From Amphirosellinia nigrospora (taxonomy: Eukaryota; Ascomycota; Sordariomycetes; Xylariales; Xylariaceae): a stretch of 64,000 nt of DNA. Positions 12,043 through 26,456 of the stretch are shown here, piece by piece. Made by a program: the position numbers and the translations under genes. The notes beneath the pieces are model-generated. The model worked only from the letters and a program-made list of their open reading frames with translations. It was not told the DNA's origin and did not search any database. The stretch spans positions 5,634,001-5,698,000 of the forward strand of contig SCHM01000001.1 in the NCBI GenBank assembly GCA_004123355.1, read 5' to 3'. Numbering within the stretch: the first letter of the stretch is position 1; every line of letters begins with the position of its first letter.

Positions 12043-13159
12043 TCATTTAGACGGTAATTCATTGTCAACTCTTCACTATACAGGGTCAGTAAGATAGACG
12101 CCTGGGCGAGAACCTGATCGTCCTTGATCAAGAGCATCGCAACGACCTACCATCTTTTAGTATACTAGGACTGTTGACATTCAGCGCCACAGATAGCCCA
12201 GCTTATACAGCCCAAGCTCCCACTCCTAGTAGTTATGCGATCAACCTAAGTTGTGCGGAAAGAGCTGGCTGCACTAAATGTAGTTCTTATACAAAGCCAA
12301 ACAGAAATAAAATCAATGCTTGTCACCTAATCAAAAACATTGGCAGTTGTATAAGTATGCAGTAGTCAGGTTAGCACCGAGGTCACACCTTGTTTAATTT
12401 ACTAGCTGTATAAGTAGTTATCGGCTTTCTCTCTCTTCATTTTTCTCTCAAATGCTGTAGAATAAATATATGGATGACGCAAAATTCGAGCATAAAGAAA
12501 GGTCTTCCTGGGAATCGAACCCAGATTGGTGGAATCAAAATCCACAGTGCTAGCCAATTACACCAAAAGACCTGAATTGACTCCAGGGTCTTCAACCACT
12601 GTTGGCGAAGTGTCAGAAGTCACTACTTAAAATGAGCTGAGAGTTTTCTAACTGTGTGTCCCGCGTTACAAGCGGTTGTTACCCCACTTAGCGGGGCCCG
12701 ACAAGTGCCCAACGCTAACTTGTATGGCATAGAAAAGTAGCTAGAGTGGCATACTTATTACATATGACCTTATTACTGTAAATAATTAGCTATCACTATA
12801 GGTACCACTTCCTTTACTTTTTAGAATTCTTATACATATTACACCGAATATATCCTTTTTCGTGGCCATTTAGACAATTACTCATGAGTTGGAAGTCTTG
12901 TGTTGTGTAGGCGCAGGTAACATACGTCATTGTCCATTATACACTCCCCCACCTATGATGCAATCATCCATCTGGCCCAGTTGCTCAAAGACGCTGCCCC
13001 GGACAAGCACATGTATTCAACATCCTCTGCTTAAGACCCTTGATCTATAGCCCAAAATTCCTGTCCATTCAAAGCGTAAATATACCCAAAGCCATTGCTG
13101 CGGCTCACTATCACGCATTACCAAACCCCACCCAATCAACCACCGACGAGCCAGCCAAG
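12043..13159. other. Spacer containing tRNA-Gln, otherwise no gene seen
   Basis: The only supported element is the tRNA at 12500-12572. A GC-rich hairpin-prone stretch lies near 12660-12710, within otherwise AT-rich sequence. The segment next to 13159 must carry the promoter of the 95-residue gene. Confidence 0.5.
12500..12572 (-). tRNA. tRNA-Gln (anticodon UUG)
   Basis: Read on the minus strand from 12572, the 73 bases fold as a cloverleaf without an intron. The acceptor stem is GGTCTTT with GAAGACC (one G-U pair). The D stem is GTGT/GCAC, and the anticodon stem GTGGA/TCCAC encloses loop TTTTGAT with anticodon TTG. The T arm is CTGGG TTCGATT CCCAG. The B box GGTTCGATTCC fits the pol III consensus. 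No CCA is encoded, as expected for a eukaryotic nuclear tRNA. Confidence 0.95.
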
Positions 13160-13595
13160 ATGACGGACTCCCGCAGCGGTCACTCCTCTCACATTGAACA
13201 CGCAGCGCTGGGCTCGCAACATCCTGGGCAAGCTCAGTAAGTGTTGTCTACACCAATGGATAGGTTGTGCTTCTCTGTAATCAAGTGAACGGACAGTTTT
13301 CTGTTCTCCATATCTTTTCAACGAATGCATATTACTTCCCTTCCACGGCACTGCAAAGGCTGATCCTAGAATCTTCGTCAACAGGAATAATCTAGTCGAG
13401 CAAACGTCTGACTCTGGCAACGCCACACAAACCGACCTAGGTGCTCGTACCCAAGCTCAAGAAGAAGCAATCAAAGATCAGATTGATGGCGCTACGGCCA
13501 AGGGTCCGAAGATAGCAGACCAATCGACTGGCGGACGCGTCTTGGTCGGTGAGACGGGCGACTTACATGATCTAGCCGCGCGACGTCAGTCTTGA
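13160..13595 (+). CDS. Small hydrophilic protein of unknown function (95 aa)
   Basis: I do not recognise this protein. Two exons (13160-13236 and 13385-13595) join exactly in phase across a GTAAGT...CAG intron and give 95 residues with no break. The protein is Gln/Asp/Gly/Thr-rich, has no membrane segment, and ends GGRVLVGETGDLHDLAARRQS. Composition and size resemble small stress-associated (LEA-like or CsbD-like) hydrophilic proteins, but no diagnostic motif is visible. Coding support comes from the clean splice and acidic, low-hydrophobicity text. Confidence 0.7.
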
Positions 13596-15318
13596 GCCTA
13601 TGGGCAGTGTATTCGTTTTTGTTTCTCCTAGCGAACCTCGGTGCCTTTAATTGACCGGCCGTTAATACGAAGTTGTACCATATCTTTTCCTAATAATAGT
13701 AACGAGGCATTTCAGGTTCAGACTCAGCCGTTTGCGAGGACCGGGTAGTAACGCTCATTAGATATTTCTTCTGCGTAGTATATTGAGGGGTAATGTTGGG
13801 ACTAAGTAACGCAGCCAAACAGCACGGAGCCTTCATCTCAGCTAACGAGATGGTTATGTAGGGATGTATTTATACCAATGAATATCGTATGCCATCCAAT
13901 TCCCAGAACCCCCACCATCCCGACTACCTTGTGTTTTTACATGCCCCTTGATTCAAGGCCTCGTTACTTGCCGACACCTCTAGCAGCATATTGGACTGTT
14001 TGTCTAATCTTTATCAGTTTCGAGAATTATGTGCTAGCTCAATAGCGTCGCTCCCAGTTACTTTGCCCTCGCGCCCTCTTTCCTCCTCGCTCTCGTGGAG
14101 CTGCTTCGTCTCGGAGGGTTGGGAAATATGCAGGTAGCTCGATAGCTAAGGCTTCGTATAGAGAGTGGCACTCATACGATTATATACATGCTAGGTAGAT
14201 TCCCGGTCTCAGATCCGCGACCTGGTTCTTTGGTCCGTATGACATTAGAGAAGTTACAACGTGTCAGGGACTCCGTACTGGAGGTATCAAATAGGTACTT
14301 GTAATTGCATGAAGGTTTGAAACCATATCCGTCGAAGCTATATAACCATATCCAGGAAGCTCTTTGTCTACGTCTGTGTTCCTGTACCTCGTGACACAAA
14401 GCAGGAAGAGTCGAATGGCAATTTGTAAGCCTGCACGGTGGCATGGAGGGCCAACAATTGGAAGAGGGCATCGAAGCTTAGAAGTATCTAATTTTACCCA
14501 GTACGTCTAAATTTGTTTGTCCTGAACCGAACCACACATTGATGCTAGGCATTCGAAGAGCTGCCGTACAAAACTTCTATCTCTACCGCTCCACGGCATG
14601 TTCCTGGGCCCATCAATTTATATTCGTGAATGAAGATGGAATGTTAGAGTAGCCTCCTTATTAATAGTAGTTGTAGTTGTAAAAATCTAGAGTGACCTGA
14701 AAGCACGTGGTAAGTGGAAACTACGAGTACACCTTACACTTCTAGCATACCAAATATGACCATATTTCTAAAGTAGCAGATTGCAAAAGTTCTATTGCAA
14801 AGACCTTTCATCAAATCTCTAAAGCTAGCTATGTATCTTAATGGTCTTTGCGCGGCAGCAAATACTTATCACCTGCCTCAATACAGAGCTCCTGACGCTC
14901 GACGAACCAAAACATTCCGTGTTATTACGTCCAGCACTTACCTTAGAAATAAACCCTAATACGAGCCTGCCCCAAGCAAAATCCCAACACTATTTGCCAT
15001 GATGGCGATGGTAAGATCGAGGCATTTCTTACCTACTTCCACCTAAATCTCAAGAATTCGTTCCTTCCTTTCGCACTTCTAATGAATCCTGGGACTTTTT
15101 CCCTTCCCAAACTTCCTTTGTGTCTCGTTGCTCAACTCTCCCTCATAACCACATACGCAAAACACAAAATATCTATTCACTTCCATTTGAAAGACGAGCA
15201 TACAGAACACTAGCAAGCTATTATAAATCTTTACCTGTGGATAACACCCGGTATTCCTGATCCCTGCGGTCATCTTGCCAAAACACTCCATTATACCAAT
15301 AACTACTCTATTATCACC
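13596..15318. other. Intergenic spacer, no gene seen
   Basis: This 1.7 kb of AT-rich sequence holds only short, unsupported ORFs on both strands. No RNA gene or mobile-element signature was recognised. Confidence 0.5.
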
Positions 15319-15366
15319 ATGGACACTGCTACCACCATGGACACTGCTACCACATAGACACTGCTA
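15319..15366 (+). repeat. 18-bp tandem repeat, about 2.7 copies
   Basis: The unit ATGGACACTGCTACCACC occurs at 15319-15336 and 15337-15354, and a degenerate third copy follows. If translated it would give MDTATT repeats. It may be coding in the unrecognised gene or may lie in its leader. Confidence 0.85.
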
Positions 15367-16176
15367 CTCGCGACGCAGGAATTAGACCATTTCGTCTTTA
15401 TGTGGCATTCTCCACTACTGGGTCGAAAATAGTGAGTGTTGGGAGTTATCCATAACCTCTACGGATGGTCAATAACGTGTGCTCCAATATACAGCATTGG
15501 TGTTTAGTAACTACAGACGGCATAAACGATATAATCATAGACGCCGCGGATGCCCAAGATCAACTCACAAACGGTCTTGGGTCTCGATATCGAAATCGGG
15601 GTTAGAAAACTGATGAACCAGGCTCGACTCTTTTATGGGACGTCATGGACCTGAGGGACCAGCAGGGAATAGACCGGCTGTTGGATCTAGCCGAATCAGT
15701 CCCCAGTGCGTAATTCTTGGAACCATATTCATCTTCTTCTAGCGAACTTGAGAGCACATGGCTCCCTATTTGAAATACGACAATGTGTAGAATCTTCCGC
15801 AACCCTTGCACATCACACTCCAAATGACTCCAACTGACCCTAAGTGTTGTAGTGCCGGAGATGGAAGGGGATCCAGACGATGAGGGGTTCGATATATACG
15901 CCGAAGCCGCGCGCATGTTCCAGGTATGGACAATAGATGTTCTTCGCACGGCTACACAGAATGGCTATGTCCTCGATGCTACTATAGGTACTTACCCATC
16001 GTATCCTGGCTCCCTGAAACCTACTCTACCCTGCTTGATCCATCAAACTAACCGGCTGGGCAGATCGAATTGAAAATGCCATAACTTCCATAAACCAGGA
16101 TGACTACTTACCTGCTGAAGGGGATAACTCTCCCAGAATTTGGCAAGTCATAGATGCTTCTAGTCTTCCCTTCTAG
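15319..16176 (+). CDS. Unrecognised multi-exon gene converging on the HET gene
   Basis: I do not recognise a family. Support is the splice logic. Text VTTDGINDIIIDAADAQDQL leads to DVMDLRDQQGIDRLLDLAESVP, which ends at a GTGCGT donor near 15707. An acceptor near 15850 opens MPEMEGDPDDEGFDIYAEAARMF...VLDATI. An intron at about 15987-16063 (GTACTT...GCAG) then joins in phase to DRIENAITSINQDDYLP...WQVIDASSLPF, with a stop at 16174-16176. The product is acidic and helix-prone. At least two frame discontinuities lie between 15580 and 15640. The start is uncertain: an ATG at 15319 opens a short tandem MDTATT repeat but soon meets a stop. Confidence 0.4.
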
Positions 16177-16775
16177 CCTTCCTCCGGCATGATTGATGGT
16201 AATTCAACCAATTCGCCTACAGACACACCAGGATCTGTCCATCTCTCTTGCCGCTCCTCTTAGGACATCTGGGTGATTCAGAAGCGTCGATAAATATACT
16301 ACTAGCGCTGGTGCTTTTATTCTCATTGGAAGCCAAAGTGGTCGGGATAGTTCAATTGAGAGCAACCTAACAGTACAAATATATGTGGCTGGCCAGCAGT
16401 TAGATAGTTTATGCAAAGCGTTATGATTCAATACGAATACTAACCCGCGTACACACACCTGACGGTGACATAAATTTAGTGATGGAAGCTTGCATGTAGA
16501 GAAATCATTGCGCCTCCAGATGGTTGATTAATCTACCCCCGGTCATCGAGGGACCTATTATAATTGGTGGTAGGCTATAGTCGCAACGTAAATATTAAAC
16601 TTCTATTATTATATTATTCACAAAGCTCCCAAGTTGATATCCTGTACCTAGTTCATGCGCAAGGATTTTTATAAGTGCAAGGAGAACAGACTGTCGTCTC
16701 CTAAATTTATTAAAACAAGGTGGCAATTGTTGTTTCATTCTGACATGAGTATGTTCGTCTTCTGTCACTTTGTTT
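16177..16775. other. Spacer between convergent genes, no gene seen
   Basis: This AT-rich 0.6 kb lies between two converging 3' ends. Nothing beyond short unsupported ORFs was seen. Confidence 0.5.
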
Positions 16776-18526
16776 CTAGAATTCATATTCGCCCCACAAC
16801 GAAGCCCATATACGCCCATCCTCTTCATGAGACCTATTCTTGAGGACCCATTCAAGTTGCTGAATATTCGGCTCGCCGTCGTATATTCTATAAGAGAAGG
16901 TGAACCTCCAAAACGGGTTAGAACAAACCGAGTCGTCATGATGCAACGCCGGCTCAACTGAGAAGTAAATGTAGAGCCCCGTGTCAGAAACCTTTTTGAC
17001 ACCCTCTCGAAACCTGGGAATTCCCGCCTTGCTCATCTCGTAAAGTAGTTGGCTCTTGCTATGATCCCCAGAGTTGAAATGGGTTTGTAAATCGTTGACC
17101 GAATCTTTGTAAGTGTTATAATCGATGAAGGAGTATTGGAGAGAGTCGGGCTCCGACGACGCCCAGCCCACCACGTAAAACATGTAATCTATATCAACTT
17201 TAGTTGTGCCGCCAGTGCTCAGCGCCTCCAGGGCACCTCTGAAACGGACAGCTCCGCTATCGTATCTTGCTTCGGCAGAGACCAAGAACATGTTGTCTTC
17301 CTCGTCATAGCGGCTCCATGGCCAGACGTCGAAGAGTTCGAGTTGAGGAGGCAGCTCGATTTGTAGACCATGCGGTCTCATTCTCGCAAAAGATTGGCTA
17401 GAACACATTTCGTACAGACCTTCCTGCAAGTCGGGTTCCGGCAGCTCGGTCAATACGTGTCTCGCCCTCGGGACGTTTGGCTCTAAAGCTCTCTTGTATT
17501 CGAACAGGGTGAATGGATCTTCTCTGACGAATATGTCGGCTCCGCATTTGCGTAGTCTTATACCGAGAGATGTGTTCGAATCCGGAACACAGTCGAGCGG
17601 CAGCACGTAGATGTAAGACCCCCTATTCTCAGGCACCGGATACGAAAGGATCTGAATTTGAGTTCGGATCCCATTGTTTGAGACGGAAAATTCTCGGTAC
17701 ATTCGATGAGGTAGTTTGGAAAGTGCAGTGCATCCGGCGAAGACATCGGGGGATGCGGCGAGGATACCGCAATACGTGCGCCTCGCCACTTCGGGTGGTG
17801 GTAGACGCCACGCAAAAATGCTTAGATCTGCCGTTCTTGCGATGATCTCGTATTGCAATCTCCTAAATGCCTTCTCTTCTTCGCCGTATAGCAGAGGCAT
17901 GTGCACGTCGAAGATTCCCAGTAAGCAGTAGGCCTGATCTTCGACCCTTGTGGTTTTCCTACCAGCCGCCCACGACATTTTCTGAGCCACTGTGACGGCT
18001 GACAGGGGCTGCTCGTGTCTTAATATATGTTTACTGATCTTGGTGATTTGTGATAGCACCTCAATAAAATCTTCTTTAGCGCCTCTTTTGGTCCATTGAC
18101 TATCAAAAAAGAAAACCTTCTTTGGTGCGATCAGCTCCTGTAGCGTCCATCCGCGGGTAAACCAGCGACTCTGTTTTAAGGAGGTGGTCAAAGGTAGGTG
18201 TGGTGAAAGATCCGACAGGTAAGCGTAGCAAACTTCAGAGCGCTCGTACCATCTATACATCGAGTTAATCGCCTCGCTCAGTTCCGCACTGCTGGACTTG
18301 TCTATGCAGCAGGTGTCAATCCAAATATAGTGCAACCCAGCTTCCTTTGAAACCTTCATGGCCATTTTGATCTTCTTATACCCTTTCTTTCTTTTGAAAC
18401 TTCGACTTGTCATGTCGCTAAATAACACCTCTTCTTCCTCCACGTATGTGAAAGAATTGCATATTTTTGCGTGAGGGGGTTGAGGACCTCCTCCAAAAGC
18501 CCTGTTTTGACATTTAGGAGTCTCAT
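16776..18526 (-). CDS. HET-domain protein (heterokaryon incompatibility-type)
   Basis: HET-domain proteins are fungus-specific effectors of non-self recognition that can trigger compartment death when incompatible strains fuse. The N-terminus MRLLNVKTG...KYAILSHTW is the canonical HET opening. It is followed by LHYIWIDTCCIDKSSSAELSEAINSMYRWYERSEVCYAYLSD and by WFTRGWTLQELIAPKKVFFFD, the core of the domain. Further on are the usual SVAQKMSWAAGRKTTRVEDQAYCLLGIF-type segment and YGEEEKAFRRLQYEII. The remaining about 330 residues have no named domain; no NACHT or repeats are seen. It is a single exon of about 580 residues. The frame looks broken once close to the N-terminus and is otherwise whole. 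The start at 18526 is chosen because only it gives the conserved HET N-terminus. Confidence 0.92.
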
Positions 18527-20297
18527 AGTCAATGAACAACGTTGTTGTATCCAAGCGCAGCTATTTGCTCCACACTTTGTAAAACATGATGTTCATCATT
18601 TGTAGAATCCTCCCAAACCAAAGAACGAATGAGTGGTTCAATTATAGGAGGTGAGAGAAGAATTCAATATTCCAAATCTGTAAGTTCAGCTGAGCATTGT
18701 GAGTGGCTAATTACAACGTTGCCCAACTATTCCCTCGGAGTAATTCCTATCCCGAGCAATCAGCCCTCACTGTGCAACATTCCCTGTTAGGTTATGTTCC
18801 TTGGCATCAGCTTTTCATGTCTTGTTCGGGAATAAGAAAACCACGCATACATAACCTTTACAACCAGTCTTAACATTCTCTAACTGTGACAAGGGCTTGT
18901 GCTCAAGTACTTGGAATTTGGAGTTCAATTCAGCTAAGAATCTCTTTGGGGTCTCCAGGGGCTCTGGTTTCCTAATTATGACTTCAATGTAACCTCGCCC
19001 TGCCCTCAATTTATAGACAAATTCCTAGGACTTCTGCCGCCCCCGTAAACCTCCGGGAGTATGACTCCTCGAGAGGGGTTGAGGCTATTCTAATCAATGC
19101 TTTGGCACCAATATATTCTGTCTCAGCCTACGACAATGATCGGAGTAATATCGGACTTTCCAGGAGTCTCCAGAGGTCTGTGTGGCTCCTGTGGCTAAGT
19201 CTCACTACGAATGGACGCGACGGGAGTCCTATTATGATGGCGAGTGATGTCTTTACGGGATTAACATGCGCAACAATCGTCAGCAAGTCTGTGGAAACGC
19301 CCCATCGCTATCATGCTCGACCCGCATAGTCTCCGACGCCCTACAAACCATTAAAATAACCCATCTTCAACAAGATGATTAATCTGCTACAGTGTAATAT
19401 AGCATATTTGGAGGCTCATATGCCATGATAACTGCTGGCTCACAAACCATAATAAGACTAGAACTCACCGTACTTCCAGGACACTTGAGGTAATTTCATA
19501 CCAGTAACAGTTAAGAAAGTAACTGCGTGCTAGAGGTACTCATGCTCATTTAGCGGGCTATATAAGGCGCGCAGAAAATGTATTTTTCAAGAAATAGGTA
19601 GTATAACATCAATACCTAGGAAGCTACTCAAAGGAGATGAAGAGGCGGTCGGCTCTTGCTAGCAAGACTGAGCCGCATGTTCATAGAGAAATAAATTTTC
19701 AGGGGAATACGAATACGAACACCAGGTACATACGACTATTAGTGCACATGTACCTAAGGTAGTACTTACCGGCACATCTGCTACCCACTATGTGTAAAAA
19801 GTCGGCATCCTATGATAAGGTGTAGATGATGGTCATACCTCATTCATTCTCACGGCATCGGACTCCCGCAATTGGCGCCGTGCCGGCCGTAACCCGGTCC
19901 AGGATTTCCAGAGATACGGGCCGTGCTCAGTCCATGCACGGTTCTGTCACCGCATGTCAGAGAAGACTTTCTCCTCTTGCGGCGAAAACGGTAATTTATG
20001 GAGATAAAAAAATTGTCCCCCATTTCGATATGTACGAATATGCGGGCAGTTGACGCCACATGCCCCGTGCTTGAGAAATCTCGTCGGGTCGTGCAGATCC
20101 GAATGGCGTGGTCCAACCGCGTCTACGAGCGAGTAGTTCAAAACCTACGAGGTCGCTGGGAAAGCGTCTCTTGGGCAGGTCTGAGGGATAGCTGCGTACC
20201 GGAAGGGAAAAAAATCTAGATTTTATGTTTGCTTCGTCAACCTCTGCGCAAATAGCCATCCCGAGACGCAAACCCTTGGATCGGGTTAGGTGGTGAG
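18527..20297. promoter_or_regulatory. Divergent spacer between HET gene and MFS gene
   Basis: These 1.8 kb lie upstream of two genes transcribed away from each other. A TATA-like TATATAAGG lies near 19559. TACCTA/TAGGTA words recur between 19580 and 19770. No gene was recognised. Confidence 0.45.
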
Positions 20298-21782
20298 ATG
20301 GCCGCTGGAAGTAGCATGCAGTTATCGGACGGCCTCGAGCGGGCGGCTATTGGAGGTAAGTAGACATATACCTTCATACCCTAGTTTTGTTTGGATCCTT
20401 AGTGTTGACTGACGGGTAGCCCGAAACACGGTGGACAACCCGGAGGCCGACGACGAGTCGACATACCCCGAGGGCGGACCGGAGGCATGGCTCGTCGTCT
20501 TAGGCGCCTGGTGCGCCATGATCCCGTCCATGGGACTGCTGAACACCTTGGCTATTCTCCAAGCCTGGGTATCTGAAGAGCAGCTGGCCCATCTACCCGA
20601 GTCTACGGTTGGCTGGATATTCAGCACGTACGCCTTCTTCCTCTATTTCACCGGCGCGCAGACGGGTATGTTTCACCCGGGGAACACTCTCGGGTCCCGG
20701 TTCGGCTAACGGAACCAAAACCTCTCTTAGGCCCGATTTTCGATCGCTACCCTGTGCGGGTTCTTGTAATTCCGGTAGTATTGGGATCGTCGTGTCCATA
20801 TTTCTCTTTAGTGTCTCGAAAGGTACCAGCCAGTCTCCCCCCTGTCGAGTGTTTAGCAAAGCTAACGTGCTCCAGAATTTTACCAGTACTTGCTCTCTTT
20901 TGGCGTGTTGGGCGGCATCTCCGCCTCACTACTATTCAATCCAAGTATATCTGCCGTGGGTCATTGGTTCCTAAAGAGGCGTGCTCTTGCGACGGGAGTA
21001 GCCTGCACTGCTGGTGGCATAGGAGGCGTTATATTTCCGCTCATCATCCTGTACGCCTCGCCTCGCCTCGGTTTCGGCTGGGCTGTGCGCATCGTCGGCT
21101 TCGTATGCGTCGCGGCGGGCGTAGCAGCGTCTTGCCTCCTCAAGAAGAGACTGCCGCCTAATAAAAAAGCCGGTGCTGCGGTCGATCTGAAATCCCTATC
21201 CGAACCACGGTTCGCCGCCACTGCCTTCGCTACTTTTCTCATCGAATTCGCTGTCTTCATCCCTTACACCTACATCTGCTCCCACGCCATACACGCGGGA
21301 TTGGATCGGCATACGGCATATCTTCTGAATGCCTTGCTCAATGCGGGCGCTGTCCCGGCCGCGCACTGCCCGGGTACATCGCAGACCGCTTCGGGTCGTT
21401 CAACACGATGTGTACAACCGCGGCGGCATGCGTAGCGACTATCCTGGCTCTCTGGTATACGACAGGCACGGATGCGGCGCAGATCATCTCCTTCTCCCCT
21501 CTCTTCGGGTTCTGGTCTGGCGCGGCGATCAGCCTAACACCCGTCTGCATCGGACAGGTGTGTCGGACCGAGGATTACGGTAAGAGGAGCGGCACGGCCT
21601 TTTTCCTCGCCAGTTTCGGCGCTCTGACCGGGATACCCATCGCTGGCGCCATCCTGGAGCGAAACAACGGCTCCTACGACGGGCTGATTCTATTTGCGGG
21701 TGCTCTCTACCTGGCGGCTCTAGTTGCCTTCGTCGTGGCTAGGGGTTTATGTGTTGGATGGCGCATCGCCGTCTTATTTTGA
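20298..21782 (+). CDS. MFS transporter, monocarboxylate (SLC16/MCT-like) type
   Basis: This is a plasma-membrane major-facilitator transporter, probably proton-coupled for small organic acids; the substrate is not predictable. After a short hydrophilic N-terminus comes YPEGGPEAWLVVLGAWCAMIPSMGLLNTLAIL. This opening, with the Trp-containing first helix and later GPIFDRY, is the MCT signature. Further text reads YLLSFGVLGGISASLLFNPS, GHWFLKRRALATGVACTAGGIGGVIFPL, LAFATFLIEFAVFIPYTYI-like text, GYIADRFGSFNTM and RSGTAFFLASFGALTGIPIAGAIL. About 430 residues and roughly 11-12 helices are visible. Introns lie near 20360-20420, 20673-20730 and 20822-20878. Two single-base losses, in a G run (about 20773) and a C run (21354-21356), split the frame. 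Confidence 0.88.
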
Positions 21783-22567
21783 GCAGAGTAAATTTTGGCA
21801 ACACCACACTATGATATCGATCGGGTTGTTTGATAGATTATGACTAACGACGTGGCTATTCATGAAAACACGAAAAGATATAGAATAATTCACACGTACG
21901 ACTCCTAAAGAGGCACCCCTAGATCTGTAGGGTTATTGGGGTCGAACGAAGGATACGGTAAGCCATTCTGGTTGTCAATCTACCAAGTACCCAATGCGAC
22001 GACGCTCGCCAATTGTACCAACATTCTGGCTTTCCTAAAATAAAATCAAACAAAATTGGCAAATCACAAGCAGACTTTGGAGGCTTATATTCGCCATTCA
22101 ATAATGCGCTTTTGCCGACCCCGCGGATCGGCCAGCTTATTTGGTGCACGATCAACAGGGGGAAGAAAGTTGTGCAACCATACCAGCTAAGTCTGCTGGT
22201 TGTTAGCAGTCACGTAAGCTATCATTAAACGATCGCATTTTTAAATTCACCACAGTAGGAGGAACTAGACATGACGGGGACTTGGAGCTTCACGTATACG
22301 TGCTGTTCATTTCCAGATAGTATGCTTCATGTCTTCAGATAGATAATAAATAACGTGATTGCCCAAGACAGGAAAAAAAGACAAAAAAGCCAGCCAAATA
22401 TCCCAAGCCTGTCCCATCCTAGGTGCCCAAGGTATCATTTAAGTGTAGAAACACAAGACAAGCCCAATCTACGTTCAGGATGTATACATTCATCATAAGT
22501 CCAACCGACTAATGCCGTGTGCCAATGCCTTCCAAGTCCCAAACCCAATGCCGCCCGCCACCATTCT
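21783..22567. other. Spacer between convergent genes, no gene seen
   Basis: This is the 3' spacer between the MFS and beta-glucosidase genes. Only short ORFs were found and none has support. Confidence 0.5.
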
Positions 22568-25649
<3,082 letters not shown>

Positions 25650-26456
25650 TCATTGTGTAGCGTCTGCTCTCTTCCTCTTGCCCGTGGATGTTGTTGATTC
25701 TGACATGTCAGCTTCTCCCTCGCCTGTCTCATTATCGTCGTCAGCTGTCCATTCAGTGATTTCGAATTCCACCCAGCTGGCTCCGTCTCGGCTCCTCTGG
25801 ACACTCGTCGTCGTTTGCAATGTCCCTAAGCGGCTACCCGATATGAGGCTGTCGAACCACGGAATACTTGTGATATCACGACCTACTAGCTCGCGGCTAG
25901 GCCTGGGTACAGTAGTTGGGGCAACTTCCATTTCATCTTGCTCGGTGTCGTCTGGAAGCAAGCCTAAATCTTGAAGGCTGTGCAGATCTTCCGTGAGGAG
26001 ACTTCCGAGGGTTAATTGGATGTACTCAGCCTCGCTCGGTGGCTGTTCGGACCAGTATGATAGCGGTGTGCCGCAATAGCCGCAGAAACTTCTCTGGGCA
26101 TGGCGTTCGTTCGGGTGCGCATAGAGACGGCGGATGGTCGCCCGGCTCTCATCTGGGAAGAAGGGAAATGTTTGGCTGTGATACCAAAGTAGGGGGACGC
26201 GAATAAAAGCAGACAGTGGTGACGCCGAAGAAAGTCCTGGTAAATGGCTCTGTGCTTAGTCGTGATCAGAGACGTAAGACGGGCTTGCTTCAACAAGGAG
26301 ATTCAAATTGGGATAGGGGGTAGGCCACTTACTGTGATTTATATCGGAATCGAATATGACCTGGGCCGACTCGGACGTTGCGCTGGGAACTTGAATGGCA
26401 TATTGATTGCGACCGCACCGGCAAGAACCCCTGAGCTGAGCCGCTAGCGACGCCAT
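25650..26456 (-). CDS. GFA-domain zinc protein (glutathione-dependent formaldehyde-activating/CENP-V-like)
   Basis: GFA/CENP-V proteins carry zinc on conserved cysteines; bacterial Gfa was proposed to help form S-hydroxymethylglutathione, and fungal paralogues are mostly uncharacterised. Two exons (26456-26333 and 26236-25650) join in phase across GTAAGT...CCAG and give 236 residues without a break. Zinc motifs are GSCRCGRNQY near the N-terminus and RSFCGYCGTPLSYWSE later. LSAFIRVPLLWYHSQTFPFFPDES between them is typical of the fungal subfamily. The last about 90 residues are acidic and Ser/Thr-rich and end KRKRADATQ, possibly a nuclear-localisation-like basic patch. Function beyond zinc binding is inference. 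Confidence 0.88.

Noticed and set aside
12655-12715. GC-rich hairpin-prone stretch next to the tRNA
   Set aside because: Considered as a second tRNA or a transposon end, but no cloverleaf, terminal repeat or second copy in the window was found.
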